Origin: Methanosarcina horonobensis HB-1 = JCM 15518
Lineage (GTDB): Archaea; Halobacteriota; Methanosarcinia; Methanosarcinales; Methanosarcinaceae
Assembly (NCBI RefSeq): GCF_000970285.1
Contig: NZ_CP009516.1
Location: forward strand, 1,405,036-1,469,035
Direction of reading: 5' to 3'
DNA: 64,000 nucleotides
The notes beneath the pieces are model-generated. The model saw nothing but the letters and a program-made list of their open reading frames with translations. It was not told where the DNA came from and searched no databases. The translations under genes and the position numbers were made by a program. This document shows, in pieces, positions 9,586 to 18,804 of this stretch (positions are counted from its first letter, which is position 1; each line of letters begins with the position of its first letter).

Positions 9586-10803
9586 TCAAAGGACTACCGA
9601 ATCACGGGACAGGTTTCTGTAAATGGTATTTCCAGATTCTACCTGACAGTTGACAGCAATCATCACTCCGGCTTTCACGAGCACTCTGCCTCCTATCCGG
9701 TTGTCGTCCCCAAGTATGGTGCCGAGCTTTGGAGCTTTATGGATCGTGCCGTTAATGTTTATCTCAAGGTCCCCCTTTTCCTCTGAGGTAAAGCCGGGAC
9801 CAAGGGTGTTATTGCTCCCGATTATGGAATTCGAAATCTGTCCATGGGACGAAATCCTGCAGTCATTCATTATGATGCTGTTCTGAATTTCGGTAAAGGA
9901 TCTTACGGACACATTGTCCCCTATTGTAGTGGAGGGCAAAATTACTACATTAGGTCCTATATCACAATTTTCCCCGATTACCGCGGGCCCTACGATATAA
10001 GTTCCGGCACGGATTATTGTGTTTTTCCCGATTGTGACCTTCCCTCGGATTATTACTCCTTCTTCAAGTTCTCCTTCCTGTTTCTGATTTCGGGAGGAGT
10101 TCAGTACAGTTGCGTTCGCTTTCAGGAGATCCCATGCATGGACTGCATCCAGCCACTTGGATTCTGTCGGGATTGAAGTAACCACTTTTCCCTCGTCTAT
10201 CATAAGCTGGAGAGTATCGGTTATCGCATATTCCCCGTTTTCGGATATAGGAGTCTTTTCAATGGTTTCAAAGACCTGCGGTGTAAAAATATAAATTCCG
10301 GTGTTTACAATGCGGCTTAAACCTCCGGGTCTCTTTTCCAGGATCTGGGTGACTCTCTTCTTTTCTTTAAGTACCACTCCATAACCTGCCGTATCCTCCA
10401 TTCTTACGGTTAGAAGGCTCGCATCTCCTTCATGATTGTTCAGGAGATCGGCTATGGTTTTTGGTTCGACGAGGTTATCCCCGTTCAAAACAAGGAATTC
10501 GGAGTCTTCGGGATTTATTAGTTTTTTTGCCTGCTCAATCGCATGCGCTGTCCCGAGTTGGGCTTTTTGCTCTACATATGTTATATTGACCCCGAAGTTA
10601 AGCCCGTCTTCAAAATAGTTCATTATACGCTCTTTTTCATACCCGACAACCAGGATAATCTCTTTGATCCCGTTTTTCTCAAGCGAAGATATGACATGTT
10701 CCAGAATAGGCCTGTTGGCGACAGGAAGCATTACTTTGGAACGAGTAAGAGTAAGAGGCCTGCAACGCAGTCCTTCTCCTGCTGCGAGGATAATAGCTTT
10801 CAT
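9586..10803 (-). CDS. Sugar-phosphate nucleotidyltransferase with beta-helix domain (GlmU-like paralogue)
   Basis: A 405-residue paralogue of the enzyme at 5104-6297. I use the ATG at 10803 (M-K-A-I-I-L-A-A-G-E-G), which gives the family N-terminus; a five-residue longer start exists. Signature G-E-G-L-R-C-R-P-L-T and L-N-G-D-N in the catalytic domain; the C-terminal part is hexapeptide left-handed beta-helix ([19 protein letters not shown]). It is the first gene of the sugar operon, downstream of a strong palindromic promoter region. It may use UTP or dTTP with glucose- or GlcNAc-1-P; substrate not resolved by sequence reading. Confidence 0.85.
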   Translation of the reverse strand: MKAIILAAGEGLRCRPLTLTRSKVMLPVANRPILEHVISSLEKNGIKEIILVVGYEKERIMNYFEDGLNFGVNITYVEQKAQLGTAHAIEQAKKLINPEDSEFLVLNGDNLVEPKTIADLLNNHEGDASLLTVRMEDTAGYGVVLKEKKRVTQILEKRPGGLSRIVNTGIYIFTPQVFETIEKTPISENGEYAITDTLQLMIDEGKVVTSIPTESKWLDAVHAWDLLKANATVLNSSRNQKQEGELEEGVIIRGKVTIGKNTIIRAGTYIVGPAVIGENCDIGPNVVILPSTTIGDNVSVRSFTEIQNSIIMNDCRISSHGQISNSIIGSNNTLGPGFTSEEKGDLEININGTIHKAPKLGTILGDDNRIGGRVLVKAGVMIAVNCQVESGNTIYRNLSRDSVVL

Positions 10804-10832
10804 AAAGTTAAAGAACATTTTTTAGAATTTAT

Positions 10833-10893
10833 ACATTCCCTTCAAAACTAGTGGAATAAATATATAAACTTGCGTTTATATATTTAGGAATGT
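10833..10893. promoter_or_regulatory. Palindromic AT-rich promoter/operator of the amino-sugar cluster
   Basis: A perfect 12-bp inverted repeat AAATATATAAAC (10858-10869) / GTTTATATATTT (10874-10885) with a 4-base centre lies 55 bases upstream of the ATG at 10803, and is nested in a wider ACATTCC (10833-10839) / GGAATGT (10887-10893) repeat. Each arm contains a TATA-box-like core, so it could be a symmetric promoter for the minus-strand cluster or an operator covering its TATA box. Confidence 0.5.
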
Positions 10894-11024
10894 TCAAAGA
10901 TATTTTATAATATGTAATAATGAGTGTTATATCTATAAGAGGGGAAAAAATTTATATAAGTTGTGGAGATCTCCCCTCGAAAGTGAAGAGAGTTCTGGCT
11001 TTACTAAAAAATCACAGGACAGAA

Positions 11025-11972
11025 TTATCCGTAGAACTTAAAAAGTCCTGCTACATAAGCAAGATATGCCCCGAGAATTATGGCTCCCTCCCATCTTTCC
11101 AGTTTTTTTCCTGTAATTCCGAAGATTATCAGGGCAAGAGATATCAGGAACATGAATGGGAAGTCATATCCTGCAAGCTGTTCCGAGACAGGAAGCACCC
11201 TGATCTGAGAAGAGGCTCCGAGAATCATGGCAATGTCCATTGTATTTGCCCCCAATATATTGCCTATGGAAAGTTCCTGATGTCCTTTTTTGAGGGAAGT
11301 AATTGCAGTTGCAAGTTCTGGCAGGGATGTCCCTATTGCAACAGCTGTCAGGGCTATTATTACCTCAGGGACGCCGATCAATTCAGCGATTTCTATTCCG
11401 GAATCTACCAGGATCCTGCTTCCTATAACTACGGAAAGGGAGCCAAGGATAAAGAAAGCTATATCTTTCTGGACATCTTTAAATTTTAGTTTTTGTTTCT
11501 CAGCTTCATCATCTCCGAATATCACGCGTTGAGTCTTTGAAGCATGGAACATGAAAGCAAAGAATACTAACAGAAGTAAAACTCCATCAAGCCGGTTTAC
11601 ACTTCCGTCCTGGCTGACTATTATCAGGATAATTCCTGCGAGAAGCATAAGCCCGCTCTTAATGTGAAACGTATCATCTCTCATAGGAATTGCTTTTATG
11701 ACTATAATAGAGCCCAGTATGAGTCCGGTATTGCAGATAACAGAACCAACGGCATTTCCTATTGTTACATCCGTATGCCCGAGATAAGCTGCTGTTGCAG
11801 AAACTGCAAATTCCGGGGCTGTGGTCGCAAAACTCACGATTGTAGCTCCTATTATCATCTTCGGTATCCCGCTCTTATTTGAAATTGCAACTGCAGCTTC
11901 AATGAACCAGTCAGAACCTTTGCTTATCATAGCAAGGCTGAGTAGAAAAAGAAAAACTAAAAGCAAGTCCAT
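11025..11972 (-). CDS. Sodium/calcium-type cation exchanger (CaCA family) membrane protein
   Basis: An integral membrane antiporter with about ten hydrophobic segments and two inverted alpha-repeats: A-T-T-A-P-E-F-A-V-S with N-A-V-G-S in the first half and A-I-G-T-S-L-P-E-L-A-T-A with N-I-L-G-A-N in the second, the ion-binding motifs of YrbG/NCX-like proteins. The ATG at 11972 gives 315 residues starting M-D-L-L-L; a TTG seven codons upstream is less likely. It is divergent from the osmoprotectant importer operon, with about 200 bases between, so shared control by ionic or osmotic stress is plausible but unproven. Confidence 0.9.
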   Translation of the reverse strand: MDLLLVFLFLLSLAMISKGSDWFIEAAVAISNKSGIPKMIIGATIVSFATTAPEFAVSATAAYLGHTDVTIGNAVGSVICNTGLILGSIIVIKAIPMRDDTFHIKSGLMLLAGIILIIVSQDGSVNRLDGVLLLLVFFAFMFHASKTQRVIFGDDEAEKQKLKFKDVQKDIAFFILGSLSVVIGSRILVDSGIEIAELIGVPEVIIALTAVAIGTSLPELATAITSLKKGHQELSIGNILGANTMDIAMILGASSQIRVLPVSEQLAGYDFPFMFLISLALIIFGITGKKLERWEGAIILGAYLAYVAGLFKFYG

Positions 11973-12100
11973 GTCGTCTTTTAAAGTGGACAAAGAATAT
12001 AACTCAAACGCTCTTTGACCAAAAGCTCTCGTTTTTGCAGTACTTTATAAGTTTTTTGATCATAAGAAGTTATAACTACTATCGACAGTAAATTTACAAA

Positions 12101-12163
12101 ACGAATTATCTGATTTATTTAAGGGTTATTTAAGGGGACAAAATACCGAACGAATTATCGGAT
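12101..12163 (+). promoter_or_regulatory. Repeated candidate operator sites upstream of the osmoprotectant operon
   Basis: ACGAATTATC followed by T/G-GAT occurs at 12101-12114 and again at 12150-12163, the second ending 17 bases before the ATG at 12181. Between them the 11-mer TTATTTAAGGG is repeated exactly in tandem (12115-12125 and 12126-12136). Paired repeats straddling the promoter/leader fit a regulator-binding arrangement; the regulator is unknown. Confidence 0.45.
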
Positions 12164-12180
12164 ACTGTGGGGGAAATCAA

Positions 12181-13101
12181 ATGAAATTTTATTTTATTGC
12201 AGCCCTTTTGCTTATAGCCTCTCTTCTGGTCAGTGGCTGCGCGGAAAACAATCAAACCGGGGAAAATAATGCGCAGCCTGCCGAAAATGTTGTAATAGGG
12301 ACAAAGCTCTTCCAGGAATCCTATATTACCGCTCATATGGTTTCTCTTTTGCTCGAAGAGCAGGGGTATGAAACCGAGGTTAAAGAAAACCTCGGGGGAA
12401 CGCTTGTAAATTACGAGGCTCTAAAAAAAGGAGACATCCAATCCTATATCGAGTATACAGGGACAATTTATAGCCAGATCTTAAAAAAACCGCCTCTTGA
12501 GGAATGGGATCCTGCTGTAGTATACGAGGAGTCCGAACAGGGTATGCTTGAAAGTGATGGAATAGTGATTGCGGCTCGCCTGGGCTTTGAAGATGCCTAT
12601 GCAATAGCTGTTGATAAGGAATGGGCTGAAAGCCGGAATGTATCCACAATTAGTGATCTTGAGCCTTATGCCCCGGAAATGTCGATAGGTACGGATCCTG
12701 AATTTGCAACGAGAGAAGACGGGCTTCCGCAAATTGCCCACATTTACGGTTTCTCATTCCAAAGCTACAATTCAATGGCTCCTGGTATAATGTATGAGGC
12801 TATGAGGAATGAAGAAGTTGATGCTATAAGCGCTTACACCACGGATACCCGAAACGACCTCTATGAGCTAAAAGTGCTTGAAGACGATAAGCATGCTCTT
12901 CCTCCATATGATGCCGTGATCCTTGTTACTGAGACCTTTGCAGAGGAAAATCCTGAAGCTATGGAGGCCCTTGCACAGCTTAACGGCAGAATTGACCAGG
13001 ACACTATGAGGCGCCTTAATGGAGAATATGATATTGAGGGCAGGGAAGCAAGGGACATTGCCAGGAATTTTCTGATAGAAGAAGGTCTGATTTCTACCTG
13101 A
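12181..13101 (+). CDS. Osmoprotectant (glycine betaine/choline-type) substrate-binding lipoprotein
   Basis: Extracellular solute-binding subunit of an OpuC/ProU-type importer. A lipoprotein signal ends in L-V-S-G-C with Cys-20 as the lipid anchor, followed by an acidic/Asn-rich linker. The mature domain shows the OpuAC/ProX pattern: G-T-K-L-F-Q-E-S-Y-I near the start, Y-I-E-Y-T-G-T-I around residue 85, and L-P-P-Y-D-A-V-I-L-V toward the C-terminus. It is the first gene of an operon with the ATPase 27 bases downstream. The ligand (betaine, choline, carnitine or a related compound) is inferred from the family only. Confidence 0.9.
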   Translation: MKFYFIAALLLIASLLVSGCAENNQTGENNAQPAENVVIGTKLFQESYITAHMVSLLLEEQGYETEVKENLGGTLVNYEALKKGDIQSYIEYTGTIYSQILKKPPLEEWDPAVVYEESEQGMLESDGIVIAARLGFEDAYAIAVDKEWAESRNVSTISDLEPYAPEMSIGTDPEFATREDGLPQIAHIYGFSFQSYNSMAPGIMYEAMRNEEVDAISAYTTDTRNDLYELKVLEDDKHALPPYDAVILVTETFAEENPEAMEALAQLNGRIDQDTMRRLNGEYDIEGREARDIARNFLIEEGLIST

Positions 13102-13128
13102 ACAGTCACTACCCTGAACATTCTGTCT

Positions 13129-14256
13129 ATGTCATCCAAAAAACTTTTTGACCGGATCGATTCAGTCCGGCTTGAGAACATTACAAAGACGTACGGAGAG
13201 CAGTTTGCCGTTAAAAACCTGAACCTGGAAGTTCAGGGAGGAGAACTTCTTATCCTTATAGGAAGAAGCGGCTCAGGAAAGACCACGGCTATGAGGACTA
13301 TAAACCGCCTGACAGAGCCTGACTCGGGAACTGTATTTATAAATGGAACTGATGTCAGGGAGTTTGATCCTGTCCGTCTCAGGCGAAATATTGGCTACGT
13401 GATCCAGAATATTGGCTTGCTCCCTCACTTCCGCATCTCGGAAAACATCGGGCTGCTCCTTAAGCTTGAAGGCTGGAAAGAAGGGGAAATCCGGGAAAGG
13501 GTTAGAGATCTTCTAAACCTTGTTTCCCTTCCTCCCGAGAATTTTATGGACCGCTACCCTCATGAATTGAGCGGGGGTCAGCAGCAGAGAGTAGGGCTTG
13601 CGAGAGCGATGGCTTTGAACCCTCCTCTGTTTCTTATGGATGAACCTTTCGGAGCACTTGACCCTCTCCTGAGGACACAGCTGCAGGATGAATTTTGTAA
13701 AATAAAAAAAGAACTTGGAAGAACTATTGTCTTCGTCACGCACGATATTAACGAAGCCTTCAGGCTTGGTGACCGAATTGCAGTTATGAATAGCGCTGAG
13801 CTTGTCCAGATAGGAACCCCCGAAGAATTAATTTTCTCGCCGGCCAGTGACCTTGTTGCCGAGATCGTAGACTCAAAAAGAAAATACAGGCATATCGATG
13901 CCCTGAAGGTCGGTGACATGATGCAGCCGCTTGCCAGAGAGTACATTCTGGATCCGGGACTGTCTGCAGAGAACGCCCTTGACATCATGGTCAGGAAAGG
14001 GCTTGAAGTTGCTCTTGTTACAGGTAAACCGGATACTTTGGGGCGCGTCGGCTTAAACGATATCCTGAAAGCCAGAGCTGAAGGAAAAGGAACTGAGGAA
14101 GCTGCAAAACCTCTGCCCTTTTTCTCTTTTGATACTCCGCTTCTTGAAGCCCTTGCAAAGCTCAAATCCGAAGGAGAATCTATGGGGCTTGTATTCGAAG
14201 CTAACGAACCTGTCGGGATCCTGTTTTCTGACCAGGTTGTCCAGAGCCTGATTTAA
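13129..14256 (+). CDS. Osmoprotectant ABC transporter ATPase with C-terminal CBS region
   Basis: Cytoplasmic ATPase of the importer, 375 residues. Walker A G-R-S-G-S-G-K-T-T near residue 43, ABC signature L-S-G-G-Q-Q-Q-R, Walker B F-L-M-D-E-P and H-loop T-H-D-I-N-E. After residue about 260 there is a CBS-like pair (V-G-D-M-M-Q-P-L and a second half starting F-F-S-F-D-T-P), the ionic-strength/nucleotide sensing module found in OpuA/ProV-type ATPases. It follows the binding-protein gene closely; the permease genes start 236 bases downstream. Confidence 0.93.
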   Translation: MSSKKLFDRIDSVRLENITKTYGEQFAVKNLNLEVQGGELLILIGRSGSGKTTAMRTINRLTEPDSGTVFINGTDVREFDPVRLRRNIGYVIQNIGLLPHFRISENIGLLLKLEGWKEGEIRERVRDLLNLVSLPPENFMDRYPHELSGGQQQRVGLARAMALNPPLFLMDEPFGALDPLLRTQLQDEFCKIKKELGRTIVFVTHDINEAFRLGDRIAVMNSAELVQIGTPEELIFSPASDLVAEIVDSKRKYRHIDALKVGDMMQPLAREYILDPGLSAENALDIMVRKGLEVALVTGKPDTLGRVGLNDILKARAEGKGTEEAAKPLPFFSFDTPLLEALAKLKSEGESMGLVFEANEPVGILFSDQVVQSLI

Positions 14257-14492
14257 TTTTACTTTACATTACGCCTGCTCAAAACCTATTAAACTTGAAA
14301 AAACGGTAGCCTGTGAGAAATCAGGTAAGATCTTTTTCGAGAAAACCGGATGGTACTGTCAATTCATTCTTTACAGCGCCGTGAACTGCTTGACCCCATC
14401 CTGCATATGGATAAAAAGAAATCAATACACACCTGGATTGTGATACCTAACTACTATTCATATAAGGTACAGTCGGGAAAGGTGATTGTCTG

Positions 14493-15149
14493 ATGATTGA
14501 GAGCGTTAATGAGCTCATCTCAGAAATAATAAGAGTCTGGAACACGCAATTGCTCTCTCTTCGCACACTTGAGCACCTCTACATGTTCCTGGTTGCTCTC
14601 TTCTTTTCTATTCTCATAGGTGTACTCATCGGAATTTTTGCCTACAGGAACAAGAAACTTGCAGACCCTGTTCTAAACGGCTTAAACGTGGTAGAAACAG
14701 TTCCCGATGTGGCTTTGCTTGTCCTTTTGCTCCCCATGTTCGGGATAGGTACCAAGCCGACAATTGTAGCTTCTATACTTTATTCCATCCTCCCTATTGC
14801 CAGAAATACTTATACCGGTCTTTCAAACGTGCCAAGGGAGTACATAGAGGTTGCCGAAGCCCTGGGTCTGACCTCCCGGGAAGTTCTCTTAAAAGTCCGT
14901 TTCCCTCTATCTCTTCCTCTGATTGCCGGAGGTATAAGGATTGCAGTCGTGTTTACAATGGGAGTCGTAACCCTGGGAGGGCTAATAGCTGCAGGAGGGC
15001 TTGGAGCTGCCCTTCAGAACGGGATTCAGCTTTATGATATGGGAACTATCCTTGTAACCGGAGCCTGGGTGGGGCTGCTTGCCATACTCCTGGATGGGAT
15101 TGCAGGCTTAATAGAAAGCAGTCTTAAAGAGAGGTATGGAACATGGTAA
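14493..15149 (+). CDS. Osmoprotectant ABC transporter permease
   Basis: A 218-residue inner-membrane permease with about six hydrophobic helices and the cytoplasmic EAA loop (E-V-A-E-A-L-G-L-T-S-R-E-V-L-L-K-V), which docks on the ATPase. The family is OpuCB/OpuCD, smaller than ProW. It overlaps the next permease by seven bases, so the two are coupled and presumably form a heterodimer. The 236-base gap from the ATPase contains no complete gene; only short unconvincing open stretches are seen, so a second promoter or a small loss may have occurred. Confidence 0.92.
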   Translation: MIESVNELISEIIRVWNTQLLSLRTLEHLYMFLVALFFSILIGVLIGIFAYRNKKLADPVLNGLNVVETVPDVALLVLLLPMFGIGTKPTIVASILYSILPIARNTYTGLSNVPREYIEVAEALGLTSREVLLKVRFPLSLPLIAGGIRIAVVFTMGVVTLGGLIAAGGLGAALQNGIQLYDMGTILVTGAWVGLLAILLDGIAGLIESSLKERYGTW

Positions 15150-15757
15150 TAACCGCGGAGATCCTGGAAGCTACGCTTGAACACCTTTTTCTTGCTTATA
15201 CCGCTCTCCTTGCCGGAATTCTTATTTCCATTCCCTTGATACTTCTTTCCCTTTATAATGCAAAACTGGCCTCCCTTGTCATTAGATTTTCCAATCTCGT
15301 CCAGGCAGTCCCCAGTTTTGCGGTTGTAGCTGTGGTTGTGCCTTTAATAGGTATCGGCTTTATCCCTGCTGTTATCGCCATAACGTTGAGGGTACTGCTT
15401 CCTATCATCAAAAATACATACATAGGGCTTTTCAGTATAGACCCTTCACTGCTGGATTCTGCAAAAGGAGTTGGGCTGACAGAGTTTCAGATTATAAGGT
15501 ATGTGAGGCTTCCAAATGCATACCCTGCCGTTTTTGCAGGAATTAAGTTTGCCGCCATCCTTGCAAACAGCGTTGCAGTCCTGACAGCCCTTATAGGTGG
15601 AGGAGGTCTGGGATCCATGGTTTTTGAAGGACTTACAAATTTCAATACCAGCAAAATTCTGGCAGGGACCCTTCCGGTCATAGGCATAGCTCTTTTTCTT
15701 GACTTCTTCTTTTCAGCGCTGGAACGCCGTTTGACCCCGGAATACCTTAAAACTTAA
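15143..15757 (+). CDS. Osmoprotectant ABC transporter permease
   Basis: The second permease of the importer, 204 residues, with about five to six transmembrane segments and an EAA-type loop (D-S-A-K-G-V-G-L-T-E-F-Q-I-I-R-Y-V) followed by the conserved G-G-G-G-L-G-S motif. Its start overlaps the stop of the preceding permease. With the binding lipoprotein, ATPase and sister permease it completes an OpuC-like system for compatible-solute uptake. Confidence 0.92.
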   Translation: MVITAEILEATLEHLFLAYTALLAGILISIPLILLSLYNAKLASLVIRFSNLVQAVPSFAVVAVVVPLIGIGFIPAVIAITLRVLLPIIKNTYIGLFSIDPSLLDSAKGVGLTEFQIIRYVRLPNAYPAVFAGIKFAAILANSVAVLTALIGGGGLGSMVFEGLTNFNTSKILAGTLPVIGIALFLDFFFSALERRLTPEYLKT

Positions 15758-15995
15758 ACTGTAAATAGAACTTAAGACATTTGTAAAGACAGGACCTAAA
15801 CGCTATAATTTAAGATATCATGTGGAATTTGCAGATATTGTAAAAAACTGTTCTTTCTCCGTGAATTGCCTTTCTAATTTATATATGATGAGAGCACTCG
15901 TAGAGAATGTTGCTGGAAGTTGAAACCACAGGCTAAATTTATATCAAGCGATTCATATACAATAATAAGCATTATCTTGAGGAAGGTTTTCAGGT

Positions 15996-16025
15996 AGTTA
16001 ACAGCCAAGAAGTTAACAGCCAGAA
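15996..16025. repeat. Tandem 15-bp repeat in intergenic region
   Basis: AGTTAACAGCCA-AGA (15996-16010) is followed directly by AGTTAACAGCCA-GAA (16011-16025). It lies in the 420-base gap between the osmoprotectant permease and the antiporter gene, about 150 bases before the latter, and may be an operator pair. I see no gene in the rest of that gap. Confidence 0.5.
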
Positions 16026-16177
16026 TTCAAACTTATATAATATAATTATATTGTAATACATTATCGGGCATTTTGTACTTTTTTGGCAATGCAACCCTGG
16101 CATATCTTTCCGTTCAATTAATCTTGGATGTTTGCTAAATATTTTTGTTAAGTTAACGCCTCATTACAGGGAATTTC

Positions 16178-18015
16178 ATGCTTGATCCGATACTTCTGCT
16201 TGGGCTGGTAGTTGCCGTGCTTATCATGTCCCTTGTAGCACGCGCCCTCAGCTGCTATTTTCGGATTCCTTTTATCATTTTCCTGTTGATCGAAGGAATT
16301 CTTGTAGGGCCCGAAGTCCTCAACCTGCTGGACCCTGCTCTCTATATCGATGGGCTAAGCGCTATCGTGGCAATTTCGATATCCGTGATTGTTTTTGATG
16401 GAGGGCTTCACATCGACCTGAAGCATATAAGGATGGTCCAGGAAAGTGTTCTGAAACTGACAACAATAGGGGTCTTTGTGACCTTTTTGGGGACTACGGT
16501 TCTTACCAGCCTCCTGATAGGCCTCCCTCTTGAGCTTGCAGCCCTTTTCGGAGCGCTCGTCACAGCAACAGGGCCGACAGTAATAACTCCTATTGTAAGA
16601 GATATCCGGATTAGTCACAGGCTTGGAAAGATTCTGGAACTTGAGGGGGTTCTGAATGATGCTGCCAGTGTAATCTTGCAGCCATGGTTTTCGAATGGGT
16701 TGCGGCAGAACTTTCCGGGACTGATGCTGTTGTCTTTATCCTTTACAGATTGGGGATAGGAATTGCACTCGGGACTTTAAGCGGTTTTGCCCTCAGGTGG
16801 TTCTTTACCAGGGGTATAGCAATCAGCAATCAGACTGCAAGACTGGTTTCCCTGACTGCGGTATTTGCCTGTTTCGTCCTTTCGGAACACCTGGGCAATG
16901 AATCCGGAATTCTGGCAGTAGCTATCTTCGGGATTATCCTTGGGACTTCAGAATTCCCTTACAAGGAGAATATCAAAGAATTCAAGAGTGATATTGTGAC
17001 TGTGATGCTCTCTCTGATTTTCATCTTGCTTGCTGCAATGCTTAAGTTCGAAGATATCCAGAGAATAGGAGTGAGCGGGATAGTCCTTGTATTGCTTCTC
17101 ATATTCTTTATTCGTCCAATGGCAGTTTTTGTTTCGATGTGGAATTCGCGGCTTAAAACTAACGAAAAACTTTTTCTTTCCTTTATTGGCCCCAGAGGCG
17201 TTGTACCGACTTCGATTGCAACCTATTTCGCAATCAAGCTCGATTCAATGGGTATTCCTGGAGGGCAGGCCCTTGTGGGGCTTGTTTTTCTTACGGTTAT
17301 TATCACGGTCTTTTTAAGTGGCAGTCTCTCAAAAAAAATCGCAGAGATGCTGGAGGTAATTCCTATGGAAATTCTTATCATTGGTGGAGGAAAGGTGGGC
17401 AGGATTCTTGCCGAACGTTTTGACAGAAGAGGAGAAAATGCAGTTGTTGTGGATATTTCCGGGTCCAACTGCAAGAAATGTATGGACCTCGGAATCCGGA
17501 CTATTCAGGGTGATGCAGGGGATGTAAATGTCCTTAAAAAGGCAGGAATCGAGAATGCCAAATATGTGGTTGCAACAACCAATAAAGATGACACAAACCT
17601 TCTCTTCTGCCAGATTGCTAAAACTTCTTTCGGATTCGGAGGCGAGCAGCTGGTGGCCAGGGTAAACGAGATAGAAAACCTTCAGGCTTTCTGGAACCTG
17701 GGAATCCGTGCCATTAGCCCGGCCATGACCACTGCAGTGATGCTTGACAATATGATCGGAAGGCCTCATCTCTTCTCCATGTGTGAGGTAGGCGGCGAAG
17801 GAGATATGATGGAAGTCAAGGTCACGAACCCCAGGGTAATCGGGAAAGCCATCAAGGATATCCAGTTCCCTGAAAAGAGCCTCCTAGTTATGGTCCAGCG
17901 GGGAAGTGATTCTATTATTGCCCACGGAAGCCTTGTGCTTGAATATGAAGATATAGTAACCGTTATTGGGGAAGGAGATGCGACCAAGAAGACCGCGGAT
18001 ATACTTTACAAATAA
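16178..18015 (+). pseudogene. Na+/H+ antiporter-TrkA fusion interrupted by a single-base frameshift
   Basis: Two abutting frames together make one CPA1-type antiporter of about 610 residues. The first (16178 onward) holds the N-terminal helices and ends off-frame at 16759; the second, in the -1 frame, contains the remaining helices, then a TrkA-N nucleotide-binding domain (I-I-G-G-G-K-V-G at about residue 390 of the restored protein) and a TrkA-C domain. The break is exactly at CTTGCAGCC (16675-16683): restoring one G (TTG-GCA-GCC) joins N-D-A-A-S-V-I-L to A-A-M-V-F-E-W without a gap. No slippery heptamer is present, so a deletion or sequencing error is likelier than programmed frameshifting. 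Both halves are otherwise intact, which means a recent event if real. The role would be cytoplasmic pH or sodium homeostasis, gated by the TrkA domain. Confidence 0.8.
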
Positions 18016-18804
18016 AACAAATTAGTTTGTGGATTATTCTCTGGTAATATAAATAGAGAGAAAATAATTTTAAAATAGTTTGCATTATGAATCCGATTTG
18101 TAAAGGAAGAAATCTCTCTTCCCTAACTATGAAAAAATACATGGAAAAGATATTTGCTTCGATTCAATTTTTCTTGGGAAAACTATAGAGTAAATACGCA
18201 AATTTTAAATGTTCAAATAATGAATTTAATAAAAAGGACTTTTATATGTTTTTCAGTTCTCAGAGACTTCCTACATCCCAAAATATATCAATATTAAGAA
18301 ACAATCTATTCTAAGCTACTGGGCAAAATTTTGTCCTGAGTAACTTATATTATCAACTGTTTGACTGACTATATAAAATGTTTACTACAAAGTGCCTTGT
18401 GGGTAAATTATTGGGTGGTTATTGGCAATTTAATAATATCTCTCTACCGATGAATAATTGTAAAGTTAACGTAACCATCCGATTGTATAACCAATTAATA
18501 AAGCGTATAAAGAAACTTGAGGCTAATTTCGAAGCAGAGACAAGAGGAAGGCAAGTGAATTTTCTTTGAGGAGAGGCGGGACTACCTTAAAAAGGATAAA
18601 CTCATCCCTCAAAATCGGTTGAGTCAATGAGCATGTGCCTTTTCGGGCTTGTAATTCATTACTGTGAGACTCTTAAAGGGGCAGCTGCTTCCTGCCGGAA
18701 GAATACTTTCACCCCGCTTCACTCAACTTTATATCCTCTGCTGCAGTAATTTAAAGTGCCTCACAATAAGATTCAGACAACCATGAGGCTTGAGGTCGAA
18801 TAAA
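18016..18804 (+). other. Long intergenic region upstream of RPA, one weak small frame
   Basis: Mostly AT-rich sequence without a supported gene. A 63-codon frame at 18378-18569 has a lysine-rich amphipathic C-terminal half (R-L-Y-N-Q-L-I-K-R-I-K-K-L) but a poor start context; I regard it as doubtful. A TATA-like TTTATATC is at about 18729-18736, some 70 bases before the RPA start, and is the likely promoter of that operon. Confidence 0.3.

Noticed and set aside
16670-16690. Programmed -1 frameshift in the antiporter
   Set aside because: The junction CTTGCAGCC is not a slippery heptamer and no downstream stem is evident.
16684-18015. Second half of the antiporter as an independent gene starting at ATG 16684
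   Set aside because: It would start inside a membrane helix; the residues join those of the upstream frame exactly after adding one base, so it is one broken gene.
18378-18569. 63-codon frame upstream of RPA as a gene
   Set aside because: No good ribosome-binding site and unlike coding sequence in its first half; kept only as a note in the intergenic entry.
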